Assembly (NCBI GenBank): GCA_009783295.1
Contig: WRHK01000015.1
Span: 1-64,000 of the forward strand
DNA length: 64,000 nucleotides
Origin: Promicromonosporaceae bacterium
GTDB taxonomy: Bacteria; Actinomycetota; Actinomycetes; Actinomycetales; Cellulomonadaceae
Direction of reading: 5' to 3'
The translations under genes and the position numbers were made by a program. A model generated the notes under the pieces. The model ran no database searches. It was not told the origin of the DNA and saw only the letters and a list, made by a program, of their open reading frames with translations. Positions 57,439-64,000 of the stretch are shown piece by piece. Position 1 is the stretch's first letter, and each line of letters opens with the position of its first letter.

Positions 57439-57461
57439 TCACTCTTGAAGGAGAGCAAGAC

Positions 57462-57665
57462 ATGGCTACCGGAACCGTGAAGTGGTTCAACGCGGAGAAG
57501 GGCTACGGCTTCATCGCCCCCGAGGACGGCTCGCAGGACGTCTTCGCGCACTACTCGGCCATCCAGTCCAACGGCTACCGCACCCTCGAGGAGGGCCAGC
57601 GCGTCGAGTTCGACACCGCGCAGGGCCCCAAGGGTCTGCAGGCGGAGAACATCCGCCCGCTCTGA
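57462..57665 (+). CDS. Cold-shock protein (CspA family)
   Basis: A 67-residue single OB-fold RNA chaperone. [16 protein letters not shown] carries RNP1 (residues 13-18) and DVFAHYS carries RNP2 (27-32); [20 protein letters not shown] completes the family pattern. It binds single-stranded nucleic acids and melts RNA structure. A strong GAAGGAG precedes the ATG, and a perfect hairpin terminator follows at 57712-57749. Confidence 0.97.
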   Translation: MATGTVKWFNAEKGYGFIAPEDGSQDVFAHYSAIQSNGYRTLEEGQRVEFDTAQGPKGLQAENIRPL

Positions 57666-57711
57666 TCCTCGAGGTGAGTGCGGCGTAGTCCGCGCACCAC
57701 GAGATCATCAC

Positions 57712-57749
57712 CTGACGGCCGGTCGCCTCTCGAGGCGGCCGGCCGTCAG
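57712..57749 (+). terminator. Terminator of csp
   Basis: CTGACGGCCGG and CCGGCCGTCAG form a perfect 11-bp stem; the inner CGCCT/AGGCG extends it around a CTCG loop. Confidence 0.8.
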
Positions 57750-57838
57750 CATGTCCGGACGGCCTGTGACCTGCGCGTCTGGACCCATCCAGACGTTTCC
57801 GTCATAGTGGGCGCCGCCACGAGTCGATGGGAGCACCC

Positions 57839-58621
57839 ATGGTTGCGCGTTTCAACCCCCCGCCCGGCTGGCGGGTCCCCGCCGGTTTCCGCCCCGAACC
57901 GGGCTGGGCGCCCGACCCTTCCTGGCCGCCCGCACCGGCCGGCTGGGAGTACTGGATCGATGACGCCGGGGACGCCACCACCGTGCTCCCCCGCACCGCG
58001 GCGCTCCCCGCGGTGATCGCTCCCCCGCTCGCCGCGACGACCGTCTCGGCCCCGCTGCTCGCGTCGCCCCCGCCGCCGCCCCCGGCCGCGGCCCCCGCCC
58101 CGCTCGCGGGCCCGGCCGACGAGGGGCCCGGGGCGCTGGCGAAGCTCTTCAGCAACCCGCGGGTCGTCACGGCCGGCGTCGCCATCGCGTGCTTCGCGTT
58201 CGGCCTGATCATCGGCGTGGTGTCGTCCGTGGTGAAGGCCGGCGACGCCAACCAGGCCAAGGCCGACGCCGCCGCCGCCCAGGCCCACGTCTCGCAGGAG
58301 CAGAAGGACCTCGAGGCGCAGCAGGCCCAGCTCCAAAAGGACCAGGACGCGCTGACGCAGGCCCAGGCCGACGTGACGCAGCGCGAGCAGGCGGTCTCAG
58401 AGAAGGAGACGCAGCAGGCCAGCGAGCAGCAGCAGCTCGACCAGCAGAAGACCCAGCAGGCCCAGCAGCCGCAGCAGACCGACCAGACCACGAACATCCC
58501 GCGCGGCTACCAGACCTGCGCGCAGCTGCAGGCCGAGGGCGTCCCGACACCCATCAAGAAGGGCAGCCCGGGCTACTCGCGCCTCAACGACCTGGACAAC
58601 AACGGCTGGGCCTGCGAGTGA
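57839..58621 (+). CDS. Membrane-anchored coiled-coil protein with Excalibur domain
   Basis: A 260-residue protein. The N-terminal third is Pro/Trp-rich (FNPPPGWRVPAGF, FRPEPGWAPDPSWPPAPAG), as in proteins with a cytosolic PGW-repeat head. One transmembrane helix (VVTAGVAIACFAFGLIIGVV) follows, then a Gln/Ala-rich coiled coil of about 75 residues and a C-terminal Excalibur motif (YQTCAQLQAEGV, RLNDLDNNGWACE). The outer part probably binds calcium. ATG 57839 has GGGAG 6 bases upstream; ATG 57827 is an alternative. The function is unknown. Confidence 0.85.
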   Translation: MVARFNPPPGWRVPAGFRPEPGWAPDPSWPPAPAGWEYWIDDAGDATTVLPRTAALPAVIAPPLAATTVSAPLLASPPPPPPAAAPAPLAGPADEGPGALAKLFSNPRVVTAGVAIACFAFGLIIGVVSSVVKAGDANQAKADAAAAQAHVSQEQKDLEAQQAQLQKDQDALTQAQADVTQREQAVSEKETQQASEQQQLDQQKTQQAQQPQQTDQTTNIPRGYQTCAQLQAEGVPTPIKKGSPGYSRLNDLDNNGWACE

Positions 58622-58623
58622 GC

Positions 58624-58664
58624 TGTCCGGGCCACGCGGGTGCTAGACCCGCGTGGCCCGGACA
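58624..58664. terminator. Bidirectional terminator hairpin
   Basis: TGTCCGGGCCACGCGGGT (58624-58641) is a perfect 18-bp complement of 58647-58664, with a 5-base loop, between converging genes. Confidence 0.85.
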
Positions 58665-58668
58665 ACCC

Positions 58669-59640
58669 TCAGTGGCCGGGCGGCGGGAACAGGCCCACAG
58701 CGTTGAGGTCACCCTTGAGCACGGCGTCGCCCTGGGGGCGCGCCTTCGCCCTCGTCGCGAACTGTGTGGCCTCGAGCGGCTGGTGGCCCGCCGGGCACCA
58801 CGCGAGCGCCGTGAGCAGGCCGAGGTCGGTCAGGCCCCCGGTGCCGGGCTCGCAGAGCAGGGCGTCGGTCTCGCCGACCGTCGTGTAGTGGACCTCGAAC
58901 GGCATCCGCTCGTCGCCGCAGCCGGCCATTCCGGTGAGCATCCCTCGCGTGCCGCCCGCGTACGCGACGTACACGGCGCCCGGTTGCGGCTGCTCGACCA
59001 CGAGCGGCGCGCCGCCGGCCGCGACGACCGTGAGCGGGACCCCGTTGACCGGGATCTGCAGGGTGTGCACCTCGGACTCGAACGCAGCAGCGGGGATCCG
59101 CGCGTCGCCCAGCCTCTGCGCCCGTTCCCGGATCACCGTCGCGTACCACTCGGGGGCCGAACCCTCCGTCACCGTGACGGTTGGGGTCGGCTGGGTCGGC
59201 TGGGCTGGCGTCCAGCCTGAGGACGCGCCGTCGGCAGGCACCGTCATGGTCAGCACCTGCGAGACCCACGGCCCGCTCTGGGCCCCGTCGGAGAACCAGA
59301 CCCCGAGGGCACGTCCGTCGGGGCACCGGGGCTCGTCGGCGCTGCTCGCGGTGGCAGACATCGCCGCGTCGCCGGCCGCCGGCGGCGTCGCGGGGCCGGC
59401 CGCCGGCGGCGCCGCGTCGCCGGCCGCCGGTGGCGCCGTGAGCCGGGGCACCACCTCGCCGGCCCCGACGCCGCCCGCCGCGAGCGCCACCACGACGGCC
59501 GCGCCGGTCACCGCGCGGGCGCGCCGCGCCTTGACGCGCGCCTGCCGCAGCACGTCGTCGAGGTCGAGCCCCGAGCGCGGCACCTCGGCGGTCGCGCGGC
59601 GGAGGCGCTCCGCGAGCTGGTCGTCCTGGGGGCCGGTCAT
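58669..59640 (-). CDS. Single-pass membrane protein, probable anti-sigma-type partner
   Basis: A 323-residue protein whose ATG overlaps the sigma-factor stop as ATGA. The first 38 residues are a cytosolic helix (QLAERLRRATAEVPRSGLDL), a short anti-sigma-like head. One membrane helix (AVTGAAVVVALAAGGVGAG) follows, then a repeated PPAAGDAA linker (about 70-92) and an extracytoplasmic domain with four cysteines (PRCPDGRALGVWF, GMAGCGDERMPF, LLCEPG, WCPAGHQ). Gene order suggests that it restrains the sigma factor, but no zinc HxxxCxxC anti-sigma motif is present. Confidence 0.75.
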   Translation of the reverse strand: MTGPQDDQLAERLRRATAEVPRSGLDLDDVLRQARVKARRARAVTGAAVVVALAAGGVGAGEVVPRLTAPPAAGDAAPPAAGPATPPAAGDAAMSATASSADEPRCPDGRALGVWFSDGAQSGPWVSQVLTMTVPADGASSGWTPAQPTQPTPTVTVTEGSAPEWYATVIRERAQRLGDARIPAAAFESEVHTLQIPVNGVPLTVVAAGGAPLVVEQPQPGAVYVAYAGGTRGMLTGMAGCGDERMPFEVHYTTVGETDALLCEPGTGGLTDLGLLTALAWCPAGHQPLEATQFATRAKARPQGDAVLKGDLNAVGLFPPPGH

Positions 59641-60287
59641 CGGAGGTCTCCCGTCGGGGGTCGAGGGGTGCGGCGGTGGCTGTGCGGCGTCTCCGGCCGC
59701 GGGTCGAGCTCGAGGATCGCCCGCAGGTGGGCGAGGCCCCGCGAGGCGCTGGACTTCACCGTCCCGACGGGGACGCCGAGCTCGGCGGCCACCTCCGCCT
59801 CGCTGAGGTCGAGCAGGTGCCGCAGCACCACCACGCGCCGCTGCCTGAGCGGCAGCAGCAGGAGGGCACGCACGACGGCGTCCCGGTCGTCGACCGCCGC
59901 CGTCGCCGGGCGGGGGCGGCCAGGGGCGCCGTCGTCGGGGCCCTCGGGCAGGTCGTCGGGGCCGGCCAGCACCTCGCGGCGCGTGCGCCGCCAGCCGTCG
60001 ACCCGCAGGTTGGCGAGCACCTTGCGCGCGTAGGCGAGCGGGTCGCCCTGCCGCGCCCGTGACCAGGCCCGGTAGGTGCGCTCGAACGTCTGCTGGGTGA
60101 GCTCGTCGGCCCGGTGGGGGTCGCCGCACAGCAGGTAGGCCATGCGGTGCAGGGGCTCGTGGGCGGCGTGCATGAAGGCCGTGAACTCGGCGTTCCGGTC
60201 GGCATGCGTCAGGACGACGTCGACGTCGACGTCGTCGCTCACGGGCTCGAGCGGGATCTCGACCCGCTCGGCGCGCAGTGCGGTCAT
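59637..60287 (-). CDS. ECF sigma factor, SigE (SACE-type) family
   Basis: A 216-residue sigma-70 family factor. Region 2 is EFTAFMHAAHEPLHRMAYLL then HRADELTQQTFERTYRAW, and region 4 is LPLRQRRVVVLRHLLDLSEA with the HTH VAAELGVPVGTVKSSASRGL. This matches actinobacterial SigE-family ECF factors. ATG 60287 is chosen because an ECF-type promoter (GGGAAC-N17-CGTGTT) ends 6 bases upstream, giving a leaderless, probably autoregulated mRNA. It is coupled to the membrane partner gene. Confidence 0.9.
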   Translation of the reverse strand: MTALRAERVEIPLEPVSDDVDVDVVLTHADRNAEFTAFMHAAHEPLHRMAYLLCGDPHRADELTQQTFERTYRAWSRARQGDPLAYARKVLANLRVDGWRRTRREVLAGPDDLPEGPDDGAPGRPRPATAAVDDRDAVVRALLLLPLRQRRVVVLRHLLDLSEAEVAAELGVPVGTVKSSASRGLAHLRAILELDPRPETPHSHRRTPRPPTGDLR

Positions 60288-60293
60288 GCCCGG

Positions 60294-60322
60294 AACACGC
60301 ACGAGCGGGCCCGGAGGTTCCC
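60294..60322 (-). promoter_or_regulatory. ECF-type autoregulatory promoter
   Basis: On the minus strand GGGAAC (60322-60317) and CGTGTT (60299-60294) are 17 bp apart, close to the GGAAC/CGTT consensus of ECF sigma factors. The -10 ends 6 bases before the sigma ATG. Confidence 0.6.
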
Positions 60323-60382
60323 AGGAGTTGTCCGGGCCAGGGCGGCGCATTCCCCGCGGTGGCCGGGACAAGGCAGGAGGCT

Positions 60383-61173
<791 letters not shown>

Positions 61174-61177
<4 letters not shown>

Positions 61178-62127
61178 GGCGTCACGTCCAGGAAGGGGTC
61201 CTCGGTGGTGGTGCCCGCGGCGGCGATGGCCTGCTGGCGGCTGGGGCGCTTGGGCCCGCCGGGCCGGCGCTGCCGGCGCGTCTCGGTGCCGAACCCGCGG
61301 CCGTAGTACCGCTCGAGGTAGCTCTGGCCCACCATGAGGATCGACGTGATCACCAGGTACCAGATCGACGCGATGACCAGCAGCGGCACGGGCTGGTAGA
61401 GCCGGTTGCCGATGGCGTTGGTCGCGTAGAACAGGTCGAGGGTGAACGGCACGGCCGTGACCAGCGACGTCGTCTTCAGCATCGAGATGGTCTCGTTGCC
61501 CGTGGGCGGCACGATGACGCGCATGGCCTGCGGCAGCACCACGCGGCGCAGGATCGTGGCGTCCTTCATGCCCAGCGCCTTGGCGGCCTCGGCCTGGCCC
61601 GGGTCCACCGAGGTGAGGCCGGCGCGGACGATCTCCGCGAGGTACGCGGCCTCGTTGGACGCGAGGCCGAACAGGGCGGCCCAGAACGCCGTGATGACGT
61701 CCTTGGTCGTGAAGGCGAAGAGCTCCGGCCCGAACGGCACGCCCACCGACAGGCGCGGGTACAGGACGGAGAGCAGGCCCCAGAAGACCAGCTGCACGTA
61801 CACGGGAGTACCGCGGAAGAACCAGATGTAGAACCAGCTCACGCCCCGCAGCACGGGGTTGTCGCTGCGCCGCATCACGGCCAGCAGCACGGCCATGACG
61901 ACGGCGAGCGCCATCGACCCCACCGTGAGGATCAGCGTCCAGCCGATGGCGCGCACGACGACGACGTCGCGCAGGTACAGCCAGACCGTGTCCCAGCGGA
62001 AGGTCTCGTTGGTGACCAGGCCGTGGATCGCCATCGCGGCGAGCACCGCGACCACGACGGCCCCGACCCACCGACCCGGGCGTGGCACGCGGCGCGCGTG
62101 AATGCGGTGCGGGATCGGGTCGCTCAT
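61174..62127 (-). CDS. Amino acid ABC transporter permease (HisM/GlnP type)
   Basis: A 317-residue membrane protein. The EAA loop [20 protein letters not shown] followed by [10 protein letters not shown] couples it to the ATPase. About five or six helices precede and follow it, and the C-terminus is basic and Gln/Arg-rich. ATG 62127 has GGAGG 8 bases upstream. A strong hairpin at 62164-62204 separates it from the binding-protein gene, probably lowering its expression relative to the binding protein. Confidence 0.93.
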
Positions 62128-62163
62128 GCGCCGTTCCTCCGTCTCGAGCTTCGTTCTGGTGCC

Positions 62164-62204
62164 GGCAGGCTCGAACCCCGGGTCCACCGGGGGTCGAGCC
62201 TGCC
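62164..62204 (-). terminator. Intercistronic attenuator-like hairpin
   Basis: GGCAGGCTCGA (62164-62174) pairs perfectly with TCGAGCCTGCC (62194-62204), extended by CCCC/GGGG with a bulge. It lies between the binding protein and permease genes. Its flanks resemble the dispersed GTCTCGAC-type repeat. Confidence 0.65.
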
Positions 62205-62233
62205 GAGACCGCAGCGGGTCAAGTGTGCCCGAA

Positions 62234-63154
62234 TCAGCCGACGTTCGGGTTGATCTCGGCAGTGGTCAGCGCGCCCGAGGCGTTGCCCCACGCGCTGAGG
62301 ATCTTGACCAGCGTGCCGTCGTCCATGAGCTTCTGGAGCGCGGCCTGCACGGCCTTGGTCATCGCGTCGTCGTTCTTGGCGACGACGACGGCCTCGGGGG
62401 CGGCGTCGCGGATGTCGCCGAGCGTCTCGAGCTTGCCCTCGGTCTGGCCCACCGCGTAGGCCGTGACGGGCGAGTCCGCGTACATGGCCTGGACCTTGCC
62501 GCCCACCAGGTTGGTGGTGACGTCGGCCTGCTTGTCGTACGTGAGGATCGTGATCTTCTTGTCGCCGCACTTCGCGTTGAGGGCGGTGAGCTCGTCCTGC
62601 TGGGTGGTGCCCGTCTGGACGCCGATCGTCAGGCCGCACAGGTTGCTCAGGTCGACCTTGTCCGGGTTGCCCTTCTGCACCGCGAACTGCGAGCCCGCGT
62701 TGAAGTAGCTGACCATGTTGACAGCCTTGAGGCGCTCGGCGGTCACGGTGAACGACGAGACGCCGATCTCGTACTTGGTGCCGATGCTGGGGATGATCGC
62801 GTCGAAGGTGCTCGACTGGATGTCGGGCTGCAGGCCCATGAGGTGCGCGATCGCCGTGGAGAGGTCGACGTCGTACCCGGTGGGGGTCTTGCCGTCCGTG
62901 CCCACGAACTCGGCCGGGGCGTAGGTCAGGTCGGAGCCCACGGTGAGCTTGCCGTCGGCGGCGACGGCGGCGGGCACCATCGCAGCGATGGTCGGGTCCT
63001 TGGCGATGGTCGTCGGGTCGAAGCTCGCGGCCGGGGAGCCGGTGCCGGTGGCGGTGCTGCCACCCGACGGGTTCTCCGAGGCCGACGTGCAGGCGCCGAG
63101 CGCGAGCGTGGCTGCCGCGGCGACCGCGACGGAGAGGACGAGACGCGTGCGCAT
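62234..63154 (-). CDS. Amino-acid-type ABC substrate-binding lipoprotein 1
   Basis: A 306-residue periplasmic-binding-type lipoprotein. The lipobox is ATLALGAC, then a Ser/Gly/Thr-rich spacer. The SBP_bac_3 domain has LTVGSDLTYAPAEFVGTDGK, GYDVDLSTAIAHLMGL, FDAIIPSIGTKYEIGVSSFT and GVQTGTTQQDEL. It should deliver a polar amino acid or similar to the permease encoded next. ATG 63154 has GGAG 6 bases upstream. It is a close paralogue of the next gene upstream. Confidence 0.93.
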   Translation of the reverse strand: MRTRLVLSVAVAAAATLALGACTSASENPSGGSTATGTGSPAASFDPTTIAKDPTIAAMVPAAVAADGKLTVGSDLTYAPAEFVGTDGKTPTGYDVDLSTAIAHLMGLQPDIQSSTFDAIIPSIGTKYEIGVSSFTVTAERLKAVNMVSYFNAGSQFAVQKGNPDKVDLSNLCGLTIGVQTGTTQQDELTALNAKCGDKKITILTYDKQADVTTNLVGGKVQAMYADSPVTAYAVGQTEGKLETLGDIRDAAPEAVVVAKNDDAMTKAVQAALQKLMDDGTLVKILSAWGNASGALTTAEINPNVG

Positions 63155-63246
63155 GAGATTCTCCGGTCTGGACTTGTGCACTGAGGGTCGGATGAGTATG
63201 CACGCGGCGTGTTACATCGCCAAGCGTGTCTCGCGACGGCGGATGG

Positions 63247-64000
63247 TCAGCCCACCTGCGGGTTGAGCTCGGCCTTCGTGAGCACGCCCTGCTCGTTGCC
63301 CCACGCCTGGGCGATCTGCTTGAGGGTGCCGTCGTCCATGAGCTTCTGGAGCGCGGCCTGCACCGCCTTGGCGAGCGCGGTGTCGTCCTTGGCGACGACG
63401 GCGCCGTACGGCGCGGCGTCGCGGATGTCGCCGAGCGTCTCGAGCTTTCCGCCGGTCTGCTCGACGGCGTAGGCGACGATCGGCGAGTCGGCGTACATGG
63501 CCTGGAGCTTGCCACCCACGAGGTTGGTGGTGACGTCGGCCTGCTTGTCGTAGGGCAGCACGTTGATCTTCTTGCTGCCGCAGGCGGCCTGCTTGGCGGT
63601 CAGGTCGTCCTGCTGGACGGTGCCGGTCTGGACGCCCACGGTGACGCCGCACAGGTTGTCCGGGTCCACCTTGTCGGGGTTGCCGGCCAGCACGGCGAGC
63701 TGCGAGCCCGCGTTGAAGTAGCTGATCATGTTGACGGTCTTGAGGCGGTCGGCCGTGATGGTGAACGCCGACAGGCCCACCTCGTACTTGGTGCCGATGC
63801 CCGGGATGATCGCGTCGAACTGGCTCGGCTGGATGTCGGCCTGGAGCCCCATCAGCGCGGCGACGGCGCGCGCGATGTCCATGTCGAGGCCGGTCGGGGT
63901 CTTGCCGTCGGTGCCCACGAACTCGAGGGGCGCGTAGCTGAGCTCCGCGGCCACCGTGAGCTTGCCGTCCGCCGAGACCGCGGCCGGGACCATCGCGGCG
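63247..64000 (-). CDS. Amino-acid-type ABC substrate-binding lipoprotein 2 (N-terminus beyond right edge)
   Basis: The visible 250 codons run open to the right edge, so the signal peptide is missing. The domain matches its neighbour block by block (PTGLDMDIARAVAALMGLQA, FDAIIPGIGTKYEVGLSAFT, VGVQTGTVQQDDL, NLVGGKLQAMYADSPIVAYA), with many substitutions around the ligand cleft. It is therefore an ancient tandem duplicate, probably with a different specificity. It is separated from the other copy by 92 bp. Confidence 0.93.
   Translation of the reverse strand, partial: AAMVPAAVSADGKLTVAAELSYAPLEFVGTDGKTPTGLDMDIARAVAALMGLQADIQPSQFDAIIPGIGTKYEVGLSAFTITADRLKTVNMISYFNAGSQLAVLAGNPDKVDPDNLCGVTVGVQTGTVQQDDLTAKQAACGSKKINVLPYDKQADVTTNLVGGKLQAMYADSPIVAYAVEQTGGKLETLGDIRDAAPYGAVVAKDDTALAKAVQAALQKLMDDGTLKQIAQAWGNEQGVLTKAELNPQVG

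Larger units (their letters stand above)
57062..57461. promoter_or_regulatory. Long divergent leader region between ptrB and the cold-shock gene
   Basis: These 400 bp hold no supported protein gene. They contain a 15-bp-stem hairpin at 57096-57137, a Crp/GlxR-like site at 57178-57193, a TTGACG -35-like hexamer near 57393, and a perfect hairpin at 57418-57438 just before the csp ribosome-binding site. A long structured 5' leader is normal for cold-shock genes. Confidence 0.5.

Overview
The window is chromosomal DNA of a very high-GC actinobacterium. Strong third-position G/C bias, many GTG starts, leaderless promoters, lipoprotein and Tat signals, an Excalibur-domain protein family, an ECF sigma factor and large secreted polysaccharide- and protein-degrading enzymes all fit. 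The gene style and the dispersed GTCTCGACAAGCTCGACC repeat suggest Micrococcales, probably near Promicromonosporaceae or Cellulomonadaceae; this placement is inference. No rRNA, tRNA, transposase, integrase, phage gene or cas gene was seen, so this looks like ordinary chromosome with a few accessory patches.

Layout. 1-10 kb: a VWA-domain surface protein cut by the left edge, SulP and APC transporters, a fumarase-superfamily lyase, a VOC protein, a kinase-like protein with a degenerate P-loop and a two-component pair. 10-22.5 kb: an HNH lipoprotein nuclease, a MerR/TipAS regulator, a UPF0303 gene whose start codon appears lost in a repeat, a 1,527-residue GH3 glucanase, PpnP, an aldo/keto reductase, a solitary HNH restriction-type nuclease, small ORFs in lower-GC DNA, and orphan AbrB and TrmB/LuxR regulators. 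22.5-36.5 kb: an S53 protease fused to Kelch repeats, an NlpC/P60 hydrolase, a copper ATPase under a CsoR-type operator, a CDF transporter, efeO-efeB without efeU, and a secreted phosphoesterase. 36.6-47.5 kb: a possible type VII-like pair, an MFS pump with YchJ, GAPDH, a GlxA-type regulator, a large nuclease-helicase and a histidine phosphatase. 47.5-57 kb: PadR with a HAAS-type membrane protein, VanZ, AraC, a methyltransferase, threonine aldolase, SRPBCC, a GH3 lipoprotein, CHAD and oligopeptidase B. 57-64 kb: a cold-shock gene with a long leader, another Excalibur protein, an ECF sigma/anti-sigma-like pair and an amino-acid-type ABC importer with two paralogous binding lipoproteins, the second cut by the right edge.

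Working together: clear units are the response regulator/kinase pair, efeO-efeB, MFS-ychJ, padR-membrane protein, sigma-anti-sigma and the ABC importer. The most unusual content is non-coding: short repeats arranged as exact 20-bp or 19-bp tandem units, direct then inverted. The best case (47383-47576) supplies the stop codons of both flanking convergent genes and places TAG in all three frames of each strand. A related copy lies at 13019-13069, and a different-sequence array with the same architecture at 51237-51311. Two intergenic sites (11183-11244, 40935-41000) share an identical long hairpin stem with different loops.
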